This document shows, piece by piece, positions 51,705 to 62,391 of a DNA stretch of 64,000 bases. Where the stretch lies: contig CAVTYQ010000002.1 in NCBI GenBank assembly GCA_963739005.1, positions 558,001 through 622,000 of the forward strand, given 5' to 3'. The number at the start of each line of letters is the position of its first letter. Position 1 is the first letter of the stretch. A program made the position numbers and the translations under genes. Below the pieces are notes generated by a model. The model did no database searches. It was not told where the DNA came from and saw only the letters and a list, made by a program, of their open reading frames with translations. The stretch is from DASWJZ01 sp963739005. GTDB taxonomy: Bacteria; Pseudomonadota; Alphaproteobacteria; Rhizobiales; Afifellaceae.

Positions 51705-52643
51705 TCAGCCCCCGCCGGGCTCGCGCACAGGCGCCGCCCGGCGGAAACGCGCAAGCATCCGACCGTCGATCACGACGAGGCCGAGAACGATCAACGTCAT
51801 GCCGGCGGCCTCGGCGCCGGTCAGCGGCTCGCCGAGCAGCGCCCAGGCCAGAAACACCCCACCGACCGGAATAAGCAGCGTGACGAGCATCGTGTTCGTC
51901 CCGCCGGCGCGCGTAATGAGGGCGAAAAAGATCACGTAGGCGAGCGCGGTCGAAAGCAGCGCCAGGCCTGCGACCGACGACGCCGCAGCGATTCCAGGAA
52001 AAGGCAGGCCGAAGGGGTGGTCGTGCAAAACGACGATCGGCAAGAGCATAAGCGTCGACGCGGAGAGCTGGCAGGTCGCCGAGACGATCGGATCGATGCT
52101 GCGGAAGCGCCGTCCATAAATTGCCGAGAGGCCGTAGGAGAAGGTCGCCGCGAGCATCGCGGCGACAGCGACGAAATCGCCGCCGAGACCAACCACGGCG
52201 CGCGGGTCCGTCAACGCGGCGACGCCGGCGAAGCCGAGCAGGATGCCGGCGAGCTTCGGCGGCGTGATCTTCTCGTCGCGGGTGGCAACGTGCGCCACCA
52301 GGAGCGTGAAGATCGGTGTCGTCGCGTTCAGGATCGACGCAGCGCCCGCGCCTAACCGCGCGGTTGCATAGACGATCAGCGCGAAGGGAAACACGTTGTT
52401 CAAGACCCCCATCACGAAGTAGCTCCCGATCACCGCCGGCCGCTTCGGGTAGGGACGTCGCCCGAGGATCGCGACGGCGTTAAGCACAAGCGCCGCCAAG
52501 CCTACCCGCAGGAGCACCAGAGTCAGGATCGGGATCTCCGTTGCCCCGACCTTGATGAAGATGAAGGACGCGCTCCAAAGGAGCGCGAGGGCCACGAGCA
52601 ACGCCCAGCTCCTGGCGTCCAGCTTTGGCGTGGCGTCGGTCAT
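51705..52643 (-). CDS. EamA/DMT-family transporter
   Basis: 312 residues with ten hydrophobic segments in two EamA halves. SWALLVALALLWSASFIFIKVGATEIP starts the first and ALLFSTALAYVIFF lies in the second. The family exports metabolites or amino acids across the inner membrane; the substrate is not predictable. A second EamA gene follows upstream on the same strand with only 43 bases between, so they may be co-expressed. Confidence 0.9.
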   Translation of the reverse strand: MTDATPKLDARSWALLVALALLWSASFIFIKVGATEIPILTLVLLRVGLAALVLNAVAILGRRPYPKRPAVIGSYFVMGVLNNVFPFALIVYATARLGAGAASILNATTPIFTLLVAHVATRDEKITPPKLAGILLGFAGVAALTDPRAVVGLGGDFVAVAAMLAATFSYGLSAIYGRRFRSIDPIVSATCQLSASTLMLLPIVVLHDHPFGLPFPGIAAASSVAGLALLSTALAYVIFFALITRAGGTNTMLVTLLIPVGGVFLAWALLGEPLTGAEAAGMTLIVLGLVVIDGRMLARFRRAAPVREPGGG

Positions 52644-52686
52644 GGCCAGCGTGTCTAGAGGTGCCCCTGCGTGGCCACCACCCGAT

Positions 52687-53595
52687 TCATGCGCGCGTCG
52701 GCTGTTTGCGGCCGGCGATCGCCACGCCGCCGATGATGAGCGCAGCGCCCACGAGATGGTAGAGCGCCAGCCGCTCGCCCAGGAACGTCACGGCAAGAAG
52801 AACCCCGAAGAGCGGAATGAGGTGGAAAAACGGGCCCGCCCGGTTCGCGCCAATCAGCTCCACGCCGCGATTGAAGCAAATATACGAGAGCACCGAGGGG
52901 AAGATCGCGACATACGCGATCGCCGCAAAATCGCCGGCGCCGAGGGCAGCGAACCGCGCTCCCGAAGCGTATTCGAGCGCCGTCAGCGGGAAGAGCAGTG
53001 CCGCACCGATCCCGATCGTCGCGCCGACGAGCGACAACGGCGCGATGGCGGGTCGCTTGCGAAGCAATGCCGCGTAAAGCGCGTAGATCGCCGTCGCCAA
53101 GACAACGAGGATGTCGCCGATGTTGAACGACATGGCGACGAGCCGCGCCGGATCGCCGGCGCTGACGATCACCGCAACGCCGCAGAGCGACGCTATCACG
53201 CCGGCAAGCTGCCCGCGCGTCAGCGGATCGCGGAAGAGCGCCCAGCTACAGAGGCCGATCAGCAAAGGGGCGCTCGACTGCATGAGGGTCGCATTGATCG
53301 CAGTCGTATGCTGAAGGCTCCAATAGAGCAGGGTGTTGAACGCGCTGATGCCGGTCAGCGCCAAGAGCACGACCGTCCCGAGATGCCGGCGGATGACCGG
53401 CAGATCCTCGCGTAGCTTCGGCCAGACGAATGGGAGGAGAACGAAGAAGGCGAGCGTCCAGCGCAGCTGCGCGAGCGCGACGGGAGGGATATCGTGGACG
53501 ACCGCACGGCCGACGATCGCGTTGCCCGCCCAGAAGAGCGAGGACAACGTCAAGAGCAGGTAGGGCTGATCGCGGAGCCGCGGCAGCTTGGACAT
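52687..53595 (-). CDS. EamA/DMT-family transporter
   Basis: 302 residues and about ten membrane helices. PYLLLTLSSLFWAGNAIVGRAVVHDIPP opens the first half, and RAGPFFHLIPLFGVLLAVTFLGERLALYHLVGAALIIGG closes the second, a typical EamA ending. Substrate unknown. It is only modestly similar to its neighbour at 51705, so this is not a recent duplication. Confidence 0.9.
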   Translation of the reverse strand: MSKLPRLRDQPYLLLTLSSLFWAGNAIVGRAVVHDIPPVALAQLRWTLAFFVLLPFVWPKLREDLPVIRRHLGTVVLLALTGISAFNTLLYWSLQHTTAINATLMQSSAPLLIGLCSWALFRDPLTRGQLAGVIASLCGVAVIVSAGDPARLVAMSFNIGDILVVLATAIYALYAALLRKRPAIAPLSLVGATIGIGAALLFPLTALEYASGARFAALGAGDFAAIAYVAIFPSVLSYICFNRGVELIGANRAGPFFHLIPLFGVLLAVTFLGERLALYHLVGAALIIGGVAIAGRKQPTRA

Positions 53596-53668
53596 TGAAT
53601 GGGCCGGGAGCGCTAAACGACGATCTCGATTGTCCGCGAACGCGGGCGAGAACCTACCGCAACCGGCC

Positions 53669-54961
53669 TCAAGACGGCGTCCAGCTCGCCATCACGGTCT
53701 CGAAGACCTTGTCGCCCGGTATGCCCTTCTCGAAAGTGATCAGCGCCCGCGTCTGGTCGCTGAAGAGAATCGGGATGTCGAACCACGATCCCTCCCGCAG
53801 AAGCTGAACGTTGCGGGTCACATCGTCCTGTTCGTTGGAGAGCGCGATCCAGAAGAGCTCGTTGGTGACCGGCACCGCAGCGCCGGCAAGCGGTTGACCG
53901 CGCGCCTGCTCGGTCTGCTTCAGGACGAGCGCCGGGACGCGCTGAATCGGGCTGTCGGAGAGCGTACCGTAGAACTGCACCTCGACCAGGTGGCTGGCGG
54001 GCAACGCGTTGTCGTAGTTCTTGTAGATGGTGACGGTGACCGTCACGTTGCGTTCGGCGATCTTGAGCGTCGCCTGAATTGCCGGGCGATTGTCCTTGGT
54101 GATTTCGGCCCAGGTCGCCGTGCCCTCGCTCGCCTGTCCCGGTTGCCCCTCGGAGCCCTGATAGTAGTAGATCGCGCGCTGCTGCACGAGACTGGTGTCC
54201 GCGCTATCGCTACCGAGTCCCGACAGGTTCTCCAGCGGAAGCCCACCGGACGACGTGTCCGCATTTGCCTGGGCGCCCGGCGCCGGCGGCGACACCACGG
54301 TGTTGTCTGCTTGCCCCGCCGCGCCGGCCGGTGGCGTGTCAGGCCCATTGGTCAGCCGGTCCGGTCGTTTGTCAGGTTCGGGCGCCGACGGCTCGGCCGG
54401 CGCAGCCACGCCAACCGGCGCGGGCTCGACGGCAGCGACCTGCTCCGCAGGCGCTTTCGACCCGGCCGACCCAAACAGGGTGTCGCGCTCCGCATAGACA
54501 TAGGCACCCGCTCCCACGAGCACGAGCAGAGCGGCGAGCACCCCTAAGAGCAGGGGCAGGCGCGACCCCTGCTCTCCCTCCTCCTCGAAGTCCTCGTCAT
54601 CTTCTTCAAAACCCGCGCTTGCCGGCACGGCGCCGAAGTCGGCCGGCTCCGGCGCGGGCTGCCGGCGCTCCGCCGCGGGCATCGGCGGCGGCGTGTAGAG
54701 GAAGTCGTCCTTGGCCGCGTGGCCGCCGAAGCCCGAAGCGACCGGCGCCGGTGGCACGAACTCCGCCTCGAGCCGCGCCACCGCGTCCTCGAGCTCCTGA
54801 TGCTGCAGTTCTATCTCCCGCGTCGAAAGCGGCGGGTCGACGGCGGTCAGCTGTCGCGCCAGTGCGGCTCGCGCGCGCTGGTAGACCGCTTCGCGCATTT
54901 CTGCGCTCGGATCCGCCAGCCCGGAGATTGACCGCCTCAGGATCGACGCATAGTCGGGCAT
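53669..54961 (-). CDS. Membrane-anchored hypothetical protein with acidic/proline-rich linker
   Basis: 430 residues from ATG 54961. The N-terminal 70 residues contain a helical, basic segment (YASILRRSISGLADPSAEMREAVYQRARAALARQL). A disordered Pro/Ala- and Glu-rich region follows, with one membrane helix near residue 150 (LLLGVLAALLVLVGAGAYVYA). The C-terminal periplasmic domain, from about 260, has IYYYQG and VTVTIYKNYDNALPASHLVE. Similar proteins occur next to purA in related genomes, with no known function. Confidence 0.8.
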   Translation of the reverse strand: MPDYASILRRSISGLADPSAEMREAVYQRARAALARQLTAVDPPLSTREIELQHQELEDAVARLEAEFVPPAPVASGFGGHAAKDDFLYTPPPMPAAERRQPAPEPADFGAVPASAGFEEDDEDFEEEGEQGSRLPLLLGVLAALLVLVGAGAYVYAERDTLFGSAGSKAPAEQVAAVEPAPVGVAAPAEPSAPEPDKRPDRLTNGPDTPPAGAAGQADNTVVSPPAPGAQANADTSSGGLPLENLSGLGSDSADTSLVQQRAIYYYQGSEGQPGQASEGTATWAEITKDNRPAIQATLKIAERNVTVTVTIYKNYDNALPASHLVEVQFYGTLSDSPIQRVPALVLKQTEQARGQPLAGAAVPVTNELFWIALSNEQDDVTRNVQLLREGSWFDIPILFSDQTRALITFEKGIPGDKVFETVMASWTPS

Positions 54962-55001
54962 GGTGATAACTTTAGTGATCGCAACGACTCCGAGAAAGGG
55001 G

Positions 55002-56294
55002 TTAATCCTGAAACGGATCGCGGACAAGGATGGTATCGTCGCGCTCCGGGCTGGTCGAAAGTAAGGCAACCGGGGCCTGGACCAGCTCCTCGATGTGGCG
55101 CACGTACTTGACCGCCTGGGCCGGAAGCGCGGCCCAGGAGCGCGCTCCGGCGGTCGATTCCTCCCATCCCTCCATCTCCTCGTAGACCGGCACGACCCGC
55201 GCCTGCTCGCCCTGGGATGCCGGCAGATAATCGATCGTGGTGCCGCCGAGCCGGTAGCCGACCGCGATCTTGATGGATTTCAGACCATCGAGAACGTCAA
55301 GCTTGGTGAGCGCGATTCCGTCAATGCCGCTGATCTTTGCGACCTGGCGGACAAGCGTCGCGTCGAACCAGCCGCATCGGCGCTTGCGGCCGGTCACGGT
55401 GCCGAACTCCTTCCCGACCCGGCCGAGCCGCTCGCCCATGTCGCCCTTGTCCTCGGTCGGAAATGGCCCCTCCCCGACGCGCGTCGTGTAGGCCTTGGTG
55501 ATACCGAGCACATAGTCGCCGGAGCGCCCGCCGAGGCCTGATCCGGTCGCCGCCTGGCCGGCGACGATGTTCGACGAGGTCACGTAGGGATAGGTGCCGT
55601 GATCGACGTCGAGCAGCACCCCCTGCGCGCCCTCGAAGAGGATGCGCTTGCCGTCGCGACGCGCTGCATCGAGCCGGCGCCAGGCCGAGCCGGCGAACGG
55701 AAGAATCCTGGGGGCAACCGCCAAAAGCTCCGCCAGGAGCGCGCCGGCATCGACTTCCTCGGCCCCGCTGCCGCGCCTGAGCGCATTGTGGTGCGCCAGC
55801 AACCGGTCGACCTTCGCCGGCAGGCTCGACGGGTCGGCAAGATCGACGACGCGGATGGCCCGGCGACCGACCTTGTCCTCATAGGCCGGACCGATGCCGC
55901 GGCGCGTCGTGCCGATCGCCTGCATGCTGTTCGCGGATTCGCGCGTCACGTCGAGCTCGCGGTGTACCGGCAGGATGAGCGCCGCGTTCTCCGCAATGAC
56001 GAGGCTTTCCGGCGTGACAGTCACCCCCTGCCCTTGCAGCCGCGCGACCTCGTCGACGAAGGCCCAGGGGTCGACGACGACGCCGTTGCCGATGACCGAC
56101 AGCTTTCCCGGCCGCACGACGCCGGAGGGAAGCAGGCTGAGCTTGAACGTGACCCCGTCGACGACGAGCGTGTGCCCGGCATTGTGGCCGCCTTGAAAGC
56201 GCACGACCACATCGGCACGCGCCGACAGCCAGTCGACGATCTTGCCCTTTCCCTCATCGCCCCATTGCGAGCCGACGACGACGACGTTGGTCAT
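55002..56294 (-). CDS. purA: Adenylosuccinate synthetase
   Basis: 430 residues, the normal length. GSQWGDEGKGKIVDWL is the N-terminal P-loop, FQGGHNAGHT the catalytic His region, and GTTRRGIGPAYEDKVGR and GRKRRCGWFDA the IMP and GTP regions. It joins IMP and aspartate in AMP synthesis. The start ATG at 56294 lies one base after the stop of the HicA-type toxin gene, so purA is translated from a site inside that gene. Confidence 0.97.
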   Translation of the reverse strand: MTNVVVVGSQWGDEGKGKIVDWLSARADVVVRFQGGHNAGHTLVVDGVTFKLSLLPSGVVRPGKLSVIGNGVVVDPWAFVDEVARLQGQGVTVTPESLVIAENAALILPVHRELDVTRESANSMQAIGTTRRGIGPAYEDKVGRRAIRVVDLADPSSLPAKVDRLLAHHNALRRGSGAEEVDAGALLAELLAVAPRILPFAGSAWRRLDAARRDGKRILFEGAQGVLLDVDHGTYPYVTSSNIVAGQAATGSGLGGRSGDYVLGITKAYTTRVGEGPFPTEDKGDMGERLGRVGKEFGTVTGRKRRCGWFDATLVRQVAKISGIDGIALTKLDVLDGLKSIKIAVGYRLGGTTIDYLPASQGEQARVVPVYEEMEGWEESTAGARSWAALPAQAVKYVRHIEELVQAPVALLSTSPERDDTILVRDPFQD

Positions 56295-56295
56295 G

Positions 56296-56490
56296 TCAGA
56301 ACTTCTTTCCGATGCCGGCTTCTTTCAGGATTCCGTTCGCGGTGTGCCGGCTGCGGATCTTCGCGTCGACGGTGACCTTGGCTCGGGTCACCGGGTTGAT
56401 CCATCTTTCGTGGTCACCCTTGCCGTGCCTTTCGAATTGCCACCCCGCCTTCGACAACATCCGGCGAACCTCGGGAGCGAAATCGGTCAC
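56296..56490 (-). CDS. hicA: HicA-type toxin (mRNA interferase)
   Basis: 64 residues with the HicA double-stranded-RNA-binding-like fold: VRRMLSKAGWQFERHGKGDHERW with the catalytic His in GKGDH, then RAKVTVDAKIRSRHTANGILKEAGI. It is preceded on the same strand by a DUF1902 antitoxin-like gene and abuts purA. The pair makes a type II toxin-antitoxin module within an amino-acid/purine operon. Confidence 0.85.
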   Translation of the reverse strand: MTDFAPEVRRMLSKAGWQFERHGKGDHERWINPVTRAKVTVDAKIRSRHTANGILKEAGIGKKF

Positions 56491-56559
56491 GGCCCATCTC
56501 CGAATCAGATCGATCGGCCGATAGTAGCGGGGCTAGCGAGGGGTCAAGCGAACACCGGG

Positions 56560-56790
56560 TCATTCCGCCGCGACCGGCGTCAGCTCGTCATCCCGTTCGG
56601 CGAAAAGATGCAGGACCGAGTGCGGCGGCATCTGATCTTCCAGGAAATCCGGGATGATCAGCATCAAGCGCTCACGTAGCTTCTCAAGCGTTTCCGCCTC
56701 GGTGTTGATCCCGCGGATGCTCGTTTCGGCCGTGTACCAGACCCCGGCTTCGGGGTCCCATTTCGCCCAGACATAAAAAGTCGGCTGCAT
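56560..56790 (-). CDS. DUF1902 / HicB-like antitoxin
   Basis: 76 residues from ATG 56790. The strand-rich N-terminus FYVWAKWDPEAGVWYTAETSIRG and the helix EAETLEKLRERLMLIIPDFLE are typical of the DUF1902/HicB partial RNase-H-like fold that neutralises HicA. There is no DNA-binding domain, so autoregulation may need another factor. The longer frame from TTG 56847 is unlikely. It lies 53 bases after the serA stop. Confidence 0.8.
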   Translation of the reverse strand: MQPTFYVWAKWDPEAGVWYTAETSIRGINTEAETLEKLRERLMLIIPDFLEDQMPPHSVLHLFAERDDELTPVAAE

Positions 56791-56843
56791 CGCCCGGCTC
56801 GCGCTCTGTTTGCTTCCCTGCAAATAGCCGAATTCGCCGCTCT

Positions 56844-58433
56844 TCAAAAGGTGAGATGCCGCGCCTGCACCACGCCTTCAAGCTCGACAATGGCGGCAAG
56901 CGTCTCCTGCGGCACGTCGCCGTCGATCTCGACCAGAGCGATGGCATCGCCGCCCGCCGCCTGCCGACCGAGATGGAAGGTCGCGATATTGTGCCCGCGC
57001 TCGCCGAGGAGCGTGCCGAGTCTTCCGATGAAGCCAGGTTTGTCGCGGTTCGTCACATAGAGCATGTGCGGTCCGAGCTCGGCCTCCATGTTGATGCCCT
57101 TGATCTGGATGATCCTGGGCTTGCCGTCCGCGAAGACGGTGCCGGCGACGGAGCGCTCCTGCCGCTCGGTGACGACGGTCAGGCGGATATAGCTTTCATA
57201 GGCGCCGGCCTGGCCGCGCCGCGTCTCCTCCACGTGGATGCCGCGCTCCTTTGCATAGGCCGGCGCGGAGACCATGTTCACCGTTTGCAGCACCGGCTGC
57301 AGGAAGCCTGCCAAGGCGGCCGCCGTCAGCGCCCGGACGTTCATCTCCGCGACGTCGCCCTCGTATTCCATCTTGACGGCCTTCGCCCCGCTTTCCGTAA
57401 GCTGGCCTGCGAAAGACCCGAGCTGCGCCGCAAGCCGGACGAACGGCGTCAGCCGTGGCGCCTCCTCGGCGCTGATCGATGGCATGTTGAGCGCGTTCCG
57501 GACCGCACCGGACGTGAGGTAGTCCGCCATCTGCTCGGCGATCTGGATGGCGACGTTCTCCTGCGCCTCGTTGGTGGAAGCGCCGAGATGCGGCGTGCAT
57601 ACGACGTTCGGAGCGCCGAAGAGCACGTTCTCCTTCGCCGGCTCCGTGACGAAGACATCGATCGCTGCGCCGGCGACTTTGCCGCTGTCGAGCGCCGCGC
57701 GAAGGGCGTCTTCCGCCACCAAGCCGCCGCGGGCGCAGTTCACGATCCTAACGCCATCCTTCATCTTCGCGATTGCAGCCGCGTCGATGATGTTCTTCGT
57801 CTTCTCGGTGAGCGGCGTGTGGAGCGTGATGAAGTCGGCGCGACGGAAGAGCGTGTCGAGGTCGACCTTCTCGACGCCGAGCTCGGCGGCGCGCTCCTCC
57901 GACAGGAAGGGATCATAGGCGACCACGCGCATCTGAAGGCCGAACGCGCGGCTCGCCACCACCGAGCCGATGTTGCCGCAACCAATGATGCCGAGCGTCT
58001 TTCCGGTGATCTCCACGCCCATGAAGCGCGACTTCTCCCACTTGCCGGCTTGCGTCGATTGATCCGCGGCGGGGATCTGTCGGGCGCAGGCAAAAAGCAT
58101 GGCGATCGCATGCTCGGCCGTGGTGATGGAGTTGCCGAAAGGCGTGTTCATCACGATGATTCCCGCGGCCGTGGCAGCCGGGATGTCGACATTGTCGACG
58201 CCGATGCCGGCTCTGCCGATGACGCGAAGCCGGCCGTTCGCCGCGGCGATCACCTTCGGTGTGACCTTGGTGGCGGAGCGGATCGCCAAGCCGTCGAACT
58301 CGCCCACCAGCCGCGCGAGCTTCTCCTTGTCCGGCCCGAGCTCCGGCTGGAATTCGACATCGACGCCGCGATCGCGGAAGACGTTGACGGCGGTGTCCGA
58401 CAGCGCGTCGGAAATGAGAACGCGAGGATTCAT
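56844..58433 (-). CDS. serA: D-3-phosphoglycerate dehydrogenase
   Basis: 529 residues, the long SerA form. It has a Rossmann domain with GIIGCGNIGSVVASRAFG, catalytic Arg in NCARGGLVAE and His in TPHLGAST, then the intervening domain and a C-terminal ACT domain (LYVTNRDKPGFIGRLGTLLG onward) for serine feedback. The start ATG 58433 has AAGG upstream. It catalyses the first step of serine synthesis, with serC just upstream. Confidence 0.96.
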   Translation of the reverse strand: MNPRVLISDALSDTAVNVFRDRGVDVEFQPELGPDKEKLARLVGEFDGLAIRSATKVTPKVIAAANGRLRVIGRAGIGVDNVDIPAATAAGIIVMNTPFGNSITTAEHAIAMLFACARQIPAADQSTQAGKWEKSRFMGVEITGKTLGIIGCGNIGSVVASRAFGLQMRVVAYDPFLSEERAAELGVEKVDLDTLFRRADFITLHTPLTEKTKNIIDAAAIAKMKDGVRIVNCARGGLVAEDALRAALDSGKVAGAAIDVFVTEPAKENVLFGAPNVVCTPHLGASTNEAQENVAIQIAEQMADYLTSGAVRNALNMPSISAEEAPRLTPFVRLAAQLGSFAGQLTESGAKAVKMEYEGDVAEMNVRALTAAALAGFLQPVLQTVNMVSAPAYAKERGIHVEETRRGQAGAYESYIRLTVVTERQERSVAGTVFADGKPRIIQIKGINMEAELGPHMLYVTNRDKPGFIGRLGTLLGERGHNIATFHLGRQAAGGDAIALVEIDGDVPQETLAAIVELEGVVQARHLTF

Positions 58434-58494
58434 CGAGAAAGACCTTCGATGCATGACGATGTTGGAGCGCGGGCAAAAGCGCCCGCAGTCGTTA

Positions 58495-59670
58495 TCAGGC
58501 CGCCTTGCGCAGTCCCGCTTTCGCTTCCGCAAAGGCCCAGTCGAGCCAGGGGAGCAGAGCCTCAAGGTTCGCCGTTTCTACCGTGCCGCCGCACCAGATC
58601 CTGAGGCCGGGCGGCGCGTCGCGGTAGGCAGCGATGTCGAACGCCGCGGCTTCCGCCTCCAAGAGATCGGAGAGCGACTTCGCGAAGGACGCCTGCGTGG
58701 CGGCATCGAGGGCGCTGACGGCCAGGTCCACCACCACGAGGCAGACCGACGTGTTGGAGCGCGTCGCCGGGTCGCGGGCGAGGAAATCGACCCACTCGGT
58801 CCGCGCGATCCACTTCGCGAGACACGCGGCGTTGGCGTCGGCGCGCGCGATCAACGCCTTCAGCCCACCGATCGAATCAGCCCAGGCAAGCGCGTCGAGA
58901 TAGTCCTCGACGCAAAGAAGCGACGGCGTGTTGATGGTCTCGCCGGCGAAGAGACCCTCGGTGAGCTTGCCGCCGGAGGTCATCCTGAAGACTTTCGGCA
59001 GCGGCCAAGCCGGACGATATGTAGCCAACCGCTCGACCGCGCGGGGCGACAGAATGAGCATCCCGTGCTGCGCTTCGCCGCCGAGCACCTTTTGCCAGGA
59101 GAAGGTGACGACATCGAGCTTGTCGAAGGGAAGCGCCTGCGCGAAGGCGGCGCTGGTCGCGTCGCAGATCGTGAGGCCGGTCCGGTTGTCCTTGATCCAG
59201 TCGCCATCGGGCACGCGTACGCCAGATGTCGTACCGTTCCAGGTGAAGATCACGTCGCGGCTGAAATCGACATCCGCAAGGTTCGGCAATTCGCCGTAGG
59301 GCGCCTCCAGCAGGCGCACGTCGGGGAGTTTCAGCTCCTTCACGACATCGGTCGCCCAGCCGGAGCCGAAGCTCTCCCAGGCGAGCACATCGACGCCGCG
59401 CGCACCAAGCAGCGACCACAGCGCCATCTCCATGGCGCCGGTGTCGGACGCCGGGACGATGGCGATTCGGTGCCCGGCGGGAACCTCAAGCAGACGGCGC
59501 GTCTCGACGATCGCGCGCTTCAGCCGCGCTTTCGCCGGCTTCGAGCGGTGCGCCCGTCCGACGAGAGCCGTCTTCAGGATTTCGGGGGACCACCCAGGCC
59601 GCTTGGCGGTGGGGCCGGTGGAGAAGCGTGGATTCGCCGGCCGCACGGCCGGCTTCTCGACATTTGCCAT
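58495..59670 (-). CDS. serC: Phosphoserine aminotransferase
   Basis: 391 residues of the alphaproteobacterial SerC type. NPRFSTGPTAKRPGWSPEIL is a lineage-specific N-terminus, and the PLP lysine lies in VVTFSWQKVLGGEAQHGML. It makes phosphoserine from phosphohydroxypyruvate and glutamate. It is the first gene of the ser/pur operon, preceded by a serC leader RNA. Confidence 0.95.
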   Translation of the reverse strand: MANVEKPAVRPANPRFSTGPTAKRPGWSPEILKTALVGRAHRSKPAKARLKRAIVETRRLLEVPAGHRIAIVPASDTGAMEMALWSLLGARGVDVLAWESFGSGWATDVVKELKLPDVRLLEAPYGELPNLADVDFSRDVIFTWNGTTSGVRVPDGDWIKDNRTGLTICDATSAAFAQALPFDKLDVVTFSWQKVLGGEAQHGMLILSPRAVERLATYRPAWPLPKVFRMTSGGKLTEGLFAGETINTPSLLCVEDYLDALAWADSIGGLKALIARADANAACLAKWIARTEWVDFLARDPATRSNTSVCLVVVDLAVSALDAATQASFAKSLSDLLEAEAAAFDIAAYRDAPPGLRIWCGGTVETANLEALLPWLDWAFAEAKAGLRKAA

Positions 59671-59674
59671 TGCT

Positions 59675-59731
59675 CTACCCTTCCAGATAGGCGCCCCTCG
59701 TTGGGGAGGGGTGTCCCACTGGCCGGGCTAG
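59675..59731 (-). ncRNA. serC-type leader RNA motif
   Basis: Directly before serC, the minus strand reads CCGGCCAGTGGGAC, the hairpin CCCCTC-CCCAAC-GAGGGG, then GCGCCTATCTGGAAGGG, which also supplies the ribosome binding site. This matches the serC motif known upstream of serC in alphaproteobacteria, as far as I can recall it; its ligand is not established. Confidence 0.7.
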
Positions 59732-59797
59732 CGGAGGCTATGCGCGGAGTCAATCGGGCGCGCTGTCCCGCCCCGCGATTCGAAATCCCGAAATGAA

Positions 59798-59827
59798 GAG
59801 GGCGCGGCCCTTGCGAGCCGCGCCCTC
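59798..59827 (-). terminator. Terminator of the outer membrane protein gene
   Basis: An 11-base stem GAGGGCGCGGC/GCCGCGCCCTC with an eight-base loop, 21 bases after the stop at 59848, followed on the minus strand by TTCATTTC. Confidence 0.75.
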
Positions 59828-59847
59828 GGAAAGAATGTCCTCGACGA

Positions 59848-60615
59848 TTACCAGAAGGCGTAGCGGAAGCCGAGCCGCAGGTCGTGCGAGGTGATGTCCT
59901 TGAACTCCATCGGATTGTCGATGTTGTTCGTGCCATCATATGCGATCAGGTCGCCGGACGCGCCGTCGCCAAGATCGAGGTAGCGGTATGCGAGTTCGAG
60001 CGTCAGCGCATCGGTGATCTCGAAGCCGAGGCCGGCATAGAGCGCCCACGCGAAGTTCCACTGGTCATGGGTGCCGCCGAAGGCGATCGCCGGGTCGCCG
60101 GTGATACCGACGCCGATATCGGTGAAATCGGCGATCTTGACGTTGGCGGCGCCCACGCCGGCGCCGACGAAAGGCGTGATGCCGTGCCAGGTGCCGAGGT
60201 CGACATAACCATTGAAGAGCGCCAACCACTCCGACTTCTTCGCCGTGTAGGTGTCGGGGAACGGTCCGTTGACGCCGTCATCGCCGATGTCGGCGCCGTT
60301 GAACTCCGACTTTGACCGGTATTCGCCCGTCACGTCGAAGCGAAGCCAGTTGTTCCAGCGGTAGCCGATACCGAAATCGAGGAACGGCGCCCCGGTGAAG
60401 TCCCGATGCACGGCATCGAGCGAGACCAGGGTGTCGTAAAGCGCATTGTCGAGGCTATCGACGCGCTGGTTCGAATACCCGATGTCGCCGCGAAGGTACC
60501 AGCCCTTCAGGACAACCCGCGGTATGGGGGGAGTAAGGTCGGCCGCGTTCGCTACCGGTATGGCGGTCACGGCGCCCGCGCAGACGGCAAGCGCCAGTTT
60601 GCTCAGTCTGAACAT
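59848..60615 (-). CDS. Outer membrane beta-barrel protein (Omp25/Omp31-like)
   Basis: 255 residues from ATG 60615. The signal peptide ends at VANA-ADL. Alternating strands end in the outer-membrane assembly signal LRLGFRYAFW with C-terminal Trp after Phe. The family includes surface proteins and opacity-like barrels of Brucella and Bartonella. WYLRGDIGYSNQ and FTPFVG-type strands support this. Confidence 0.9.
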   Translation of the reverse strand: MFRLSKLALAVCAGAVTAIPVANAADLTPPIPRVVLKGWYLRGDIGYSNQRVDSLDNALYDTLVSLDAVHRDFTGAPFLDFGIGYRWNNWLRFDVTGEYRSKSEFNGADIGDDGVNGPFPDTYTAKKSEWLALFNGYVDLGTWHGITPFVGAGVGAANVKIADFTDIGVGITGDPAIAFGGTHDQWNFAWALYAGLGFEITDALTLELAYRYLDLGDGASGDLIAYDGTNNIDNPMEFKDITSHDLRLGFRYAFW

Positions 60616-60688
60616 TCCACGTCCTCTCGCAATTGCGGCGCGCTGTTTGCGGTGCACGACCGCCGTCACGACAAACGTGGTAAACAAG

Positions 60689-60705
60689 AATGCTTAAGAA
60701 GCATT
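60689..60705. promoter_or_regulatory. Inverted repeat AATGCTT-3-AAGCATT upstream of the omp gene
   Basis: A perfect seven-base inverted repeat in an AT-rich tract, 74 bases upstream of the omp start. Possibly an operator; no regulator assigned. Confidence 0.35.
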
Positions 60706-60891
60706 TAATGGTGAATCAAAAGCAAAACCGGGATTAACTACGCTTCGACTATCACGCCGCAAGAACGGCGCAAGTGCTCGGCTTTTGCGCGGCCCAGATT
60801 TAACCCAACACGCAATTGCGCGCTATACTGTTAAGGTCTCGGTAAGATTTGTAACCGGGCGCACTTTTGCGCTTGCCCCGCCGAATCAGCG

Positions 60892-62229
<1,338 letters not shown>

Positions 62230-62391
62230 GTTCGCATCCCCCACGCCGCCGAATCGCGGGCAGCCTCTTTCGCCCTGATACGCCCGCCACACCCACGCAG
62301 CAACGGAAGCACAGAATAGCGGCGCAGGCAGGGCCCGCGCCTCAAATATTGTGACCTATGGTTTCACGCCGCGGCGTGCCCGACCTTCCGG

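Noticed and set aside
60859..60872. GCGCACTTTTGCGC as glmM terminator
   Set aside because: The stem is only five pairs and no U-run follows on the minus strand, so the evidence is too weak to list.
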